64,000 nucleotides of DNA, taken from NCBI GenBank assembly GCA_964572825.1, contig CAZNGS010000001.1:62001-126000 (forward strand), given 5' to 3'. Position numbers and translations under genes: made by a program. Source of the stretch: CAYVBE01 sp964572825 (GTDB lineage Bacteria > Planctomycetota > Brocadiia > SM23-32). Under the pieces are notes generated by a model, which saw nothing but the letters and a program-made list of their open reading frames with translations, was not told the origin of the DNA and did not search any database. Position 1 is the first letter of the stretch; every line of letters begins with the position of its first letter. Positions 43,023 through 50,600 of this stretch are shown piece by piece.

Positions 43023-44175
43023 CAACGACAAGGTTAGAATTGGCTGGGAGGATATAGAGGAGGCGACAAGAGAACAGGCCGAACAAAAAGGACGGGGCCC
43101 CTCACCTAACCAGTGTGACTCAGAGCCTCCTATTCGGGTCAGTTGGCAAGACATCGAAAATCACTCGGCAGAAGCAGCCGCCGAGGCGGAAGGCTCTTCG
43201 ACGCACACCTACGGCAAGATAGCGGCAATCCGACCACCCACAGGTGAAGTTTCTGCAGCGCGCCGCTTTTTCCTGTCCTCGCCCTTTTATATATGCGTCG
43301 CGGGAGGGGCGGGAGCTTTGATTGGCTGGGGGATTACCGAGGCCATTTTCGACGCGGGTGGAGTGAGTGTCTCGTACACTGACGTGCTTGTTCACACGGC
43401 TCTATGGTTTGCGGTGATAGGGGCCAGCGTGGGAGCAGCGGTAGGCGCTATCGAAGGCGCCCTGGCCGGTTCTGGAGTCCAGGTGCTTAGAGGAGGCGGC
43501 ATCGGTCTTGGAGTCGGGTTCGTGGGCTGTGCGTTCGGAGGGATCGTGGCTCAATTGCTGTACACCTTGCTACTTTCGGTGTCTGGCGACCCCTCATTGG
43601 GTCGCGTAATCCTGGCACGCACATTGGGTTGGGGCGTGGCAGGCATTTTCCTTGGCGTGGCCCAAGGAGCGGCAGCATTCTCGGGGAAGAAGACATTGAA
43701 CGGCCTGTTAGGAGGATTTGGAGGAGGCTTGCTGGGCGGTCTGCTTTTCGATCCCATCGCCTCGGCTACCGGTGGAATCCGCGCCGGAATGGTAAGCCGA
43801 CTGGTCGGGTTACTGGCCATCGGCGTTGCAGTCGGCGTGCTTGTGGGGATTGTGGAGCAACTGCTGAAGGACGCCTGGCTGCACGTGATTAAGGGACGAC
43901 TCGCCGGGAAACAGTTCGTCATCTATCGGAACCCTACGCTGGTGGGCAGCTCTCCAAAATGCGACATATATCTCTTCAAAGACGACTCTGTCGATCCGCG
44001 CCACGCTGCTATTCGCACCGTCCAAAACCGGTATGAAATCGAAGATCTCGGTTCCCAGGGGGGAACTTTTGTCAACGGACGGTGTGTCAGTAGAGTCCCG
44101 TTGAGGGCGGACGATGAAATCCGGATCGGAAGCACGGTGTTCCGATATTCAGAAAAGGCGAGGCAGCGGCAATAA
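43015..44175 (+). CDS. Polytopic glycine-zipper membrane protein with C-terminal FHA domain
   Basis: 386 residues. The cytoplasmic N-terminus has two copies of a short motif, VRIGWEDIEE (7-16) and IRVSWQDIEN (40-49). About six glycine-rich membrane segments follow between residues 90 and 280 (for example GGAGALIGWGITEAIFDAGG and GLGVGFVGCAFGGIVAQLL). An FHA domain occupies about 300-380: VGSSPKCDIYL, DPRHAAI, DLGSQGGTFVNG. FHA domains bind phosphothreonine, but the usual Arg after the first Gly is Ser here, so binding may be altered. GGAGG lies before the ATG. Its place between the JAMM and RING-like genes suggests a scaffold at the membrane. Confidence 0.85.
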   Translation: MGDNDKVRIGWEDIEEATREQAEQKGRGPSPNQCDSEPPIRVSWQDIENHSAEAAAEAEGSSTHTYGKIAAIRPPTGEVSAARRFFLSSPFYICVAGGAGALIGWGITEAIFDAGGVSVSYTDVLVHTALWFAVIGASVGAAVGAIEGALAGSGVQVLRGGGIGLGVGFVGCAFGGIVAQLLYTLLLSVSGDPSLGRVILARTLGWGVAGIFLGVAQGAAAFSGKKTLNGLLGGFGGGLLGGLLFDPIASATGGIRAGMVSRLVGLLAIGVAVGVLVGIVEQLLKDAWLHVIKGRLAGKQFVIYRNPTLVGSSPKCDIYLFKDDSVDPRHAAIRTVQNRYEIEDLGSQGGTFVNGRCVSRVPLRADDEIRIGSTVFRYSEKARQRQ

Positions 44176-44176
44176 C

Positions 44177-44869
44177 ATGCAGAACGAAGCGGACCGCATT
44201 CGGATTAACAAAGAAGATCTACGCGGCGCCGTTCGCCCCAATCAAGCAGGAAGCCGCAACGGGCGGAGAGTAAGGTCACCCAAACACCGCGGCGGCTCTC
44301 TCCCTGGAATTCCGCCTCGGGGGACGATGCGGGCCAACAGGCGTATCGCCGGAAAGAAGTGCCCTATATGTCAGGACGAGATACATTTTCGCGAACAGGT
44401 CCAGATCTGTGCTCACTGCAGGCTACCATTTCACACTTCGTGCTGGGACGAAAACGGTGGCTGCGGCACTTATGGGTGCGAAGGCTCCCCGGGCGCTACA
44501 CAAGCGCTCGAAGAGCCCCGGTCGAGCGCGAATTTACGTTCGGCGCGCGAAGCAGACTCCGAGGTAGGCCCGCCGCCCCTGGGGAATAGACTCTCTGATA
44601 TTGCCGCTGGGGCCAGGGACGACACAGTTCGACGGACCAGCGGCTTCGCAGTGGCAAGTTTCGTGTTGGGGTTGGTTTCCTTGCTGCTGTTTATGGTGTT
44701 CGGCATACTTCCCTTGCTTGCAATCGTCTTCGGACATTGCGCGCTCTCAGAAATGAAGAAAAGTCAGGGGGAGCTCGGGGGCCGAGGCCTCGCCATCGCC
44801 GGGTTGGTACTCGGGTATGTTACCGGAGCAGTGGCACTGCTCTGGTTCGTGTCTATTTCCGCGGGATAG
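44177..44869 (+). CDS. RING-like zinc finger protein with two membrane segments (DUF4190-like)
   Basis: 230 residues. The N-terminus has RIRINKEDLR, like the repeated motif of the FHA protein. A RING-like binuclear treble clef follows, with ligands Cys62, Cys65, Cys78, Cys81, His86, Cys89, Cys96 and Cys101 (CPICQDEI, CAHC, PFHTSCW, GGCGTYGC). A linker leads to a C-terminal pair of membrane segments of DUF4190 type (FVLGLVSLLLFMVFGILP, then GLAIAGLVLGYVTGAVALLW). RING fingers in ubiquitin systems bring E2 to its target, and bacterial RING-like domains have been described next to ubiquitin-like genes. The ATG is one base after the FHA stop, so translation is probably coupled. Confidence 0.85.
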   Translation: MQNEADRIRINKEDLRGAVRPNQAGSRNGRRVRSPKHRGGSLPGIPPRGTMRANRRIAGKKCPICQDEIHFREQVQICAHCRLPFHTSCWDENGGCGTYGCEGSPGATQALEEPRSSANLRSAREADSEVGPPPLGNRLSDIAAGARDDTVRRTSGFAVASFVLGLVSLLLFMVFGILPLLAIVFGHCALSEMKKSQGELGGRGLAIAGLVLGYVTGAVALLWFVSISAG

Positions 44870-44887
44870 CTGCAGGGCCATAACCCG

Positions 44888-46537
44888 ATGAACGTTCGCC
44901 TAAGAAGATTGGAAGCCGACTATAGAGCGATCCAGAACCAACTGAGGGAGACCCAACACATTCGCATTCGGGCAGCAAAGGGCGATCCCCCGGATCGATA
45001 TGAGATCGAGTATCAGATCAAAGGCCTTGTGGTCCGGGAAGACGGCCAGATCGTCGAATCAAACAAGCACATCGTTGAAATCGCTCTGACCCGAGAATAT
45101 CCCCGCCGTAAGCCCCTGTGCAAAATGCGGACTCCAGTTTTTCACCCGAACATCGACGCCGGCGCCATCTGCATTGCCGACCATTGGGCTGCCTCGGAGT
45201 CACTGGTGGACCTCATCGTGCGGATTGGGCAGATCATCGCCTATCAGGATTACAATACGAAAAGCCCTCTCAACGGCGAAGCGGCCCGGTGGGCGGACGA
45301 AAACTCGCACCTTTTCCCTATTGACGAAGCTGATCTACTTCCAGTAGAGCGATGTGAGCGAAAGCCGGGCACGGGCAAGACCGCACTGACTACGGAACTC
45401 CAGCGCTGCGATAACTGTGGCATCTCCTCCGTCGAAATGGAACTTGTCCGTTGCACAGGTGGCCATCTGGCATGCCCCGATTGCCTGATGGAATGCCAAA
45501 AGTGCGGGAGCACACTTTGCCTCGTTTGCGACGCACGGATATGCGCCGTCTGCGGTGGGACAGGGTGCTCTGTTTGTCTCCAAATGTGCAGACTATGTGA
45601 AAAGGACGTCTGCTTGGACCATCTTGTCAAATGTGACCAATGCGAACAGTACGCGTGCCAGAATTGTGTTGCGGCGTGCTCTCTTTGCCAGAGCGATATA
45701 TGCGAGGAATGCTTGCTCTATTGCGCGACCTGTCAGCAGCCGCTATGTGCTCAATGCGCCGCCGAGTGCGCGGTATGCGGCTCAGCAGTCGCTCACCACC
45801 CCGCCGAGTTAGCCGCATGTGACGAATGCGGGAAGCCAACCTGTCGCAATCATTTGCACAGATGTCCTATCTCAAAGTCTCATCTGTGCCAGGTATGCGC
45901 CACTCAATGCTCAGCTTGCAGGAATTGGGTTGCGGCTGCCGATTCGATCGCTTGTGCCGTCTGCCACCAAACCGTATGTACAATCTGCGCCACATTCTGT
46001 ACGATCTGCGAACAAGCCGTGTGCCCGACCCATCGGTACATTTGTCAGCTCTGCGGGAAAACGCTATGCCCTGAGTGCAGCTTCGCGTGCGGAACATGTG
46101 GGAAAACGTACTGCAAGGTCGAGTCTCACGGAGGGAATTGCTCGCTCTGCGGAAAGCTGTTCTGTGCTGAGTGCCTCCGGGAATGTAGTAGATGCCACAA
46201 GCCGATCTGCTCAGAACATTCGATCAGGTGCTCGGTCTGCGGCGAGACTGGATGTAATAGCTGCACGACCCGCTGCCCCTTTTGCGGCCGGCGCGCTCAC
46301 CAGGAACACTTCGAGAACTGTGATCTTTGCGGGCAGACGCGGTGCCCATCTTGTGCTAATACCTGCGAGAGTTGCGGTCGGACAGTGTGTCCGACCTGTT
46401 TCCAGTCGGCCAGTGACTTATGCGTGAATTGCTACCACAAACGCGAAAGACGCACAGCAATTATTGCTGGCACAGTCATAGCTGTTCTGGTGTCTGCTCT
46501 CCTGGTTTTTGTGGTTTACGCGATCCGCGGGTTCTAA
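44888..46537 (+). CDS. E2 ubiquitin-conjugating domain fused to a giant cysteine array and membrane anchor
   Basis: 549 residues. Residues 1-150 form an E2 fold with the classic HPN motif (TPVFHPNIDAGAICIADHW, HPN 86-88, catalytic Cys95), a YP at 71-72 and the C-terminal SPLNGEAARWADE, close to eukaryotic E2 enzymes. From about residue 174 to 515 there are about 75 cysteines in repeated C-x2-C-x4-5-C-x2-C units, a RING- or treble-clef-like array. A hydrophobic segment at the very end (AGTVIAVLVSALLVFVVYAI) anchors it with the bulk in the cytoplasm. It would accept the ubiquitin-like protein from E1 and could act as E2 and E3 at once. The start has no strong ribosome site. Confidence 0.9.
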   Translation: MNVRLRRLEADYRAIQNQLRETQHIRIRAAKGDPPDRYEIEYQIKGLVVREDGQIVESNKHIVEIALTREYPRRKPLCKMRTPVFHPNIDAGAICIADHWAASESLVDLIVRIGQIIAYQDYNTKSPLNGEAARWADENSHLFPIDEADLLPVERCERKPGTGKTALTTELQRCDNCGISSVEMELVRCTGGHLACPDCLMECQKCGSTLCLVCDARICAVCGGTGCSVCLQMCRLCEKDVCLDHLVKCDQCEQYACQNCVAACSLCQSDICEECLLYCATCQQPLCAQCAAECAVCGSAVAHHPAELAACDECGKPTCRNHLHRCPISKSHLCQVCATQCSACRNWVAAADSIACAVCHQTVCTICATFCTICEQAVCPTHRYICQLCGKTLCPECSFACGTCGKTYCKVESHGGNCSLCGKLFCAECLRECSRCHKPICSEHSIRCSVCGETGCNSCTTRCPFCGRRAHQEHFENCDLCGQTRCPSCANTCESCGRTVCPTCFQSASDLCVNCYHKRERRTAIIAGTVIAVLVSALLVFVVYAIRGF

Positions 46538-46778
46538 CAAGACCCTCTCCGAAAAGGGGTGTCGTGGGTAAGTGACGCCGGGGAGGCCCCGGTTTGGTCC
46601 CGGGTGCCGCGGAGTGCAAAATGCTCCCAGAGCAAACGAGAGCCTCTTTCGGGAGCATTCTGGGATGGGCGATGGTAGTGAAGGAACGGGGGTTTTCGGA
46701 CCGGCGTGCCTGCTGTTTGTCGAGCTTCCGGAGTCGGATTTTGCCGATTTTCTACGCAAAGCGGACAAATTTGTCTCG
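46538..46778. other. Gene-free stretch after the ubiquitin-like operon
   Basis: No supported gene. It contains the inverted repeat AATGCTCCC (46620-46628) and GGGAGCATT (46651-46659), a possible hairpin that could end the operon transcript, though no T-run follows. Other G- and C-rich palindromes lie around 46575-46612. Confidence 0.5.
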
Positions 46779-46937
46779 CGGTAACCGTTCACGAGCTTCG
46801 TCCGAATGCCCTTGGCGTACAGGCAAGGCTACTACCGGTGGTAGTCCAAGCGTCCCACGTGCAGGGGTCTCTTGCATGATGCGCATGGTCGCCCTACCAC
46901 CCATGGCGTCTTCCGGACAACCCGTGAACGGTTACCG
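46779..46937. repeat. 159-bp element with 15-bp inverted repeats at its ends
   Basis: CGGTAACCGTTCACG at 46779-46793 and its exact inverse CGTGAACGGTTACCG at 46923-46937. The interior also holds ACTACCGGTGGTAGT (46831-46845). The right arm contains the stop codon of the methyltransferase gene. No target-site duplication was found. It resembles a small non-coding mobile element (MITE-like) or a strong hairpin at the island edge. Confidence 0.7.
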
Positions 46938-47465
46938 GACGAACCGGTCTTTCCGCACGACGTGATGGCCGTTGGGCAGATCGAATTCCCTGCGCAGTTC
47001 GAACTCTCCGTCCGGCGGACGGGAGAGCAGTTCCAGATTGGGACAGTAGACGTCCACGACGAAGAGCCCGCCCGGGCGCAGGTGCTCCCATAGCCGCCGT
47101 AGACAGATCCGCTGATCCTGCTGCGTGTACAGGTGCATGAAGGAGCGGAAGGCGCAGATCGCCAGGGAGAAGCCCTTCTCCCCGAGGTCGAAGTCCGCCA
47201 TGTCGGCGTGCGTCAGCGAGACACTGTCCTCCAGGCCGGCCTCGGCGATTTTATCACGCGCCACCCGCAGCATGTTCTCCGAGAGGTCCAGGCCGTGCAG
47301 GGCATGGCCCGCCTCCGCCAGCGGAAGCAGGATTCGGCCCGTCCCGCAGGCGAGTTCCAGGATCGGCGCCCCGTTCTCCTCGGCGTATGCAAGGTAGAAC
47401 GGAATGTCCTCGGCGAAACCGTGGTGCCGGTCGTAAAACTCGGCGTAATCAACGTATTCGGGCAT
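46932..47465 (-). CDS. SAM-dependent methyltransferase, C-terminally truncated
   Basis: 177 residues. The SAM-binding loop is ILELACGTGRILLPLAEAGH near residue 35, with LHGLDLSENMLRVARDKI and LTHADMADFDLG after it. This matches small class I methyltransferases of the methyltransferase-25/11 type. Relatives usually continue for another 60 or more residues of beta strands after VVDVYCPNLE; here the frame ends shortly after in the inverted-repeat element, so it is probably truncated, possibly non-functional. The ATG follows the GH28 gene by five bases, which places it in that operon. Confidence 0.75.
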   Translation of the reverse strand: MPEYVDYAEFYDRHHGFAEDIPFYLAYAEENGAPILELACGTGRILLPLAEAGHALHGLDLSENMLRVARDKIAEAGLEDSVSLTHADMADFDLGEKGFSLAICAFRSFMHLYTQQDQRICLRRLWEHLRPGGLFVVDVYCPNLELLSRPPDGEFELRREFDLPNGHHVVRKDRFVR

Positions 47466-47470
47466 TGATG

Positions 47471-48880
47471 CTATCCCCCTTCACCTGTCCCAGGCAGTCC
47501 TTGGGCGGTCACCAGGCTGCACTCTTCGAGTTCTACCCCCCCGGTGAGCCATTCGGGCACTTCGGGGTCCCGTTCAACCCTTATGTCGCGCAGGCGAAGG
47601 CCGTCCGCCCCGCGTGCCCAGAGGGCGGGCATGCGGCGGCCGAACACGCCCAGGGCCGGGTCGTCCACAGGGCGCAGGTCGTAGTTGCCGCCGACTGCCT
47701 CGTGAAGGTCGCTGGGGTGGAGATGCAGATCCAGGCCCGCCAGGGAGACGTTCCGGATCGTGCCGACCGGTTCGGCGTAGATGACGACTCCCGAGGGCGA
47801 GCGCGCGGTGATGCCGGTGAACCGCACGTTCTCGATGGCCAACGGTCCCTCCCCGCCCTGGTGGGCCTCCAGGCGGGCGGGCACGCAGGAGACGTGGATC
47901 GGCTCCCCGGCGCCCCACCAGTGGCCGGCCAGCAGGTCCGTCTCGATGACGCAGTTCGAGCAGGTGACGTCGCGGATGCTGCCGCCGTTACGGGCGAAGA
48001 TGCCGACCCCCCGGTTGCTGTCGCAGATGACCAGGTTCGACAGCGCGACGCGCCGCACGTCAGCCGGTCCATAGCCGATCCGCACCCCCGACGAGCGCGA
48101 GCGCAGCACGCAGTTGGTCACGACACAATTCTCCAGCGGCATGCTCGTGGGGTCGAAGCCCGGCGGCGCGCCGCGAAGGGCGCTGACCGTGGTGAGGGCG
48201 ATGGCGTCGTCGCCGGCGGTGATCCGGCAGTCGGAGATGACCACGTCGCGGCAGCAGGTCACGTGGACGCCGTCGCTGTTGGGGATGGCCATGTCGTTGT
48301 CAATACACACACCACCGACGGCAACCGACCGGCAGCGGGCGATGCGGATTGTCCACGGGGAGGACTGGATGACGGAGACGCCTTCGACGCGCACGCCGGC
48401 GCAGTCGTTGAAATCCAGCGACCATGCGGGGCGCTCCGTCCGCCCGTAGGGCCCGTGGATGCACTCGGCGTCGGTGGCCAGGTAGTCCTCTCCCTGCCGT
48501 GTGTAGCGGCGGTCCCAGCCCTCCAGACGGTTCACGGACTCTTTGTCCACGAAGGCGTCGGCGCCGCAGTCAATGGTGCCCCGGCCCACGACGCCGACGT
48601 TGGTGCAATTACGCGCGGAGATCAGGGGACGCATGCCGTCCGGGCCCCGGTAGTCCTCGATGTCCCGGCTGGCGCGAACCACAGCGCCCTGCTCCAGCCG
48701 CAGCACGGTGCCCTGGCAGAGTTCGAGCGGCCGGCAGCGATAGACACCGGGCGGCAGAACCACATCACCACCCGCAGCGTCTCCGCACCGATCAAGCGCT
48801 CGTTGGATGGCCTCCGTATCGTCATGCGCGTCGTCGCCCGTGGCGCCCAGGTCTCGGACGTTAATGTGACCTGGATCCAT
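47471..48880 (-). CDS. GH28-type glycosidase (polygalacturonase-like beta-helix protein)
   Basis: 469 residues, a right-handed beta-helix of the pectinase type. The N-terminus NVRDLGATGDDAHDDTEAIQ is typical of this fold. The active-site region is NSDGVHVTCCRDVVISDC, then GDDAIALTTVS, matching the NTDG and DD motifs of GH28, and SSGVRIGYG stands where GHG is usual, so activity on standard polygalacturonate is uncertain. I see no signal peptide, which is odd for this group. GAGGAGG lies before the ATG. It probably removes uronic acid or rhamnose units, and belongs to a four-gene minus-strand run. Confidence 0.85.
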   Translation of the reverse strand: MDPGHINVRDLGATGDDAHDDTEAIQRALDRCGDAAGGDVVLPPGVYRCRPLELCQGTVLRLEQGAVVRASRDIEDYRGPDGMRPLISARNCTNVGVVGRGTIDCGADAFVDKESVNRLEGWDRRYTRQGEDYLATDAECIHGPYGRTERPAWSLDFNDCAGVRVEGVSVIQSSPWTIRIARCRSVAVGGVCIDNDMAIPNSDGVHVTCCRDVVISDCRITAGDDAIALTTVSALRGAPPGFDPTSMPLENCVVTNCVLRSRSSGVRIGYGPADVRRVALSNLVICDSNRGVGIFARNGGSIRDVTCSNCVIETDLLAGHWWGAGEPIHVSCVPARLEAHQGGEGPLAIENVRFTGITARSPSGVVIYAEPVGTIRNVSLAGLDLHLHPSDLHEAVGGNYDLRPVDDPALGVFGRRMPALWARGADGLRLRDIRVERDPEVPEWLTGGVELEECSLVTAQGLPGTGEGG

Positions 48881-48921
48881 GGCTCCTCCTCGTTGTCAAA
48901 AAGGCCCGGTCACAGGCCCGC

Positions 48922-49446
48922 TCACCAGATGAGGGCGGCGGTGACGATGGCGATCATCGCCAGGCCGATGAAAACCTTCGTCAGGCTGCCCACCACGCGG
49001 CCGATCAGGGCACCGCGGGCGACGTGACCGGACGGACGCGCCCGGCGCGTTCGGCCGTACTCTACCAGGAAGGCGCCGGCGAACGTGCCCACGAACGCGC
49101 CGATCAACGAACCAACGATCGGCAGGACGAACGAGCCCAGAACGGCGCCCACAAGCCCCCCGGCCACCGCTCCCACCGCGCTCCAGAAGCTGCCCTTTGC
49201 CCGTCCCGCGCCCACGAAGCCCGCCATGCCCTCCAGCACCTCCGCCAGGACGGCCAGCGCCAGCAGCCCCAGCACAACCCACCAGGAGATCAACCCCCCG
49301 CCCGCCAGCGCCAGAACGCCCGCCGCTGCCACCACCACGAACTGCCCCGGTATGCCGAAGGGGATGATGAGCACCCCGGCGAACATGACCACGTAGGTCA
49401 CCATGACCAGGATCACCCGCCCCGTATGCGCTATCCAGCCCGGCAC
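48922..49446 (-). CDS. DUF456 family membrane protein
   Basis: 174 residues with several Gly- and Ala-rich membrane segments. The sequences LIIPFGIPGQFVVVAAAGVLAL and EVLEGMAGFVGAGRAKGSFW, then LGSFVLPIVGSLIGAFVGTFAGAFLVEY, are typical of DUF456. Molecular function is unknown. It sits between the BNR_4 gene and the GH28 gene, 40 bases from each, which suggests cotranscription rather than a proven functional link. Confidence 0.8.
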   Translation of the reverse strand: MPGWIAHTGRVILVMVTYVVMFAGVLIIPFGIPGQFVVVAAAGVLALAGGGLISWWVVLGLLALAVLAEVLEGMAGFVGAGRAKGSFWSAVGAVAGGLVGAVLGSFVLPIVGSLIGAFVGTFAGAFLVEYGRTRRARPSGHVARGALIGRVVGSLTKVFIGLAMIAIVTAALIW

Positions 49447-49486
49447 TGCGTCCTCCCGTCAAGCGAATCATATGAGCCCGATACGG

Positions 49487-50446
49487 CTACAGGCGCTCGG
49501 GCTCGGCGAAGTCGCCCGGCACGTGGCTCGGTAAACGGAATACGCCTCCTTCCCTGGTGCAGAAGTACAGGCGCGATCGTGACGGCTTTTCGGCGTCGAA
49601 GACCAGATGCTTCAGGAAGACCAGCAGACCCTCGGATTCGTAATCGTGGACGAGCGCCGGATGGTCGGGGCTCTCCACCGGCACGGGAACGGGGTCGCCG
49701 CGGGCGTTGCGCCACGTACCGCCGAAGTCCGGCGTCTCCATGTAGTAGAGATTCGTGCGGCGCGCCTCCCCACCCTCCGGCGGGTGGTAGCTGAAGATGA
49801 CGCCCGCACGGTTCCCGCACAGGGCGCTGACCTGGTAGTGCCCCTGCCCGGCCACCCCCAGCCGCTGCCATGCCGACCACGAGCGGCCGTCGGCGCTGGT
49901 CATGAAACCGGTGGTCCGATGGACCGGCGAGTGATAACGGGTGAGGAAGGCCACGAAGCCCCGCCCCGGCACGTGCCAGGGCTGCATGTAGGAGAAATTG
50001 TACAGCGGCATCAGTTCGCCGTCCAGCTCCCACTGCGCGTCCACGCGGATGAAGCGCGCCAGGTCGTAGCGCCCGGCGCTACGGTGAATGTAGGAGGGAC
50101 GACCGCGGCCGTGCGAGGTGGAGAAGACCCACAGGTATCCCTCGGAGTCCATTGAGATGACGGGGTTGTCGTGGGCGTCGGTGGTCTGCTTGTCCAGCAG
50201 GATGGTCGGCCGCGGCACCCGGCCGGTCTCGTGGTCGTAGTAGCTGACCACGTGCAGGAGCGACACACCGTCCGTGCCGCCGTAGCAGAAAAAGCTTTTG
50301 TCCACCTCCGGGCGGTAGATGGCGAAAGGCCGGTGCTTGGCGCAGTACGTGCCCAACCCTCCTCCGTAGGCGCCGGATATCTCGTACCAGATACCGTGGT
50401 AGCCGTTGGCTCTCGGCTTCGGGTGGGCGCCAACGTCCCGACTCAT
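49487..50446 (-). CDS. BNR_4 repeat protein (sialidase-like beta-propeller)
   Basis: 319 residues. The sequence CAKHRPFAIYRPEVDKSFF, then DGVSLLHVVSYYDHETG, RPTILLDKQTTDAHDNPVIS and GYLWVFSTSHGRGRPSYIHRS is characteristic of BNR_4 propeller proteins, which are found in loci that degrade sulfated or rhamnose-rich polysaccharides. No signal peptide is seen. The ATG at 50446 follows GGAGAG at seven bases. It is the first gene of a minus-strand run and is divergent from a sulfatase gene 154 bases away, fitting a shared role in glycan breakdown. Catalytic residues cannot be assigned. Confidence 0.85.
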   Translation of the reverse strand: MSRDVGAHPKPRANGYHGIWYEISGAYGGGLGTYCAKHRPFAIYRPEVDKSFFCYGGTDGVSLLHVVSYYDHETGRVPRPTILLDKQTTDAHDNPVISMDSEGYLWVFSTSHGRGRPSYIHRSAGRYDLARFIRVDAQWELDGELMPLYNFSYMQPWHVPGRGFVAFLTRYHSPVHRTTGFMTSADGRSWSAWQRLGVAGQGHYQVSALCGNRAGVIFSYHPPEGGEARRTNLYYMETPDFGGTWRNARGDPVPVPVESPDHPALVHDYESEGLLVFLKHLVFDAEKPSRSRLYFCTREGGVFRLPSHVPGDFAEPERL

Positions 50447-50600
50447 GAGCGGTCTCTCCACGGTGGCAGCTTTGCCGGCCCATTTTAGCCGCGCCGGCAG
50501 ACCGCGCAAGCAGAACGCCCCCGGTTGCGGCGGGCGCCCGTGCCGCGTAGGTTTAATAGAGCCGGGCGTTCTATCCCCGAGATCAGGGAGACGGATTCAG

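Noticed and set aside
40262..46537. Type VII secretion locus because of the YukD-like protein and FHA domain
   Set aside because: No EssC/FtsK ATPase, WXG100 protein or other secretion gene is present, while E1, E2 and JAMM genes are.
46620..46659. Rho-independent terminator after the E2 gene
   Set aside because: The AATGCTCCC/GGGAGCATT arms pair, but the loop is 22 bases and no T-run follows, so it is noted only as a possible hairpin.
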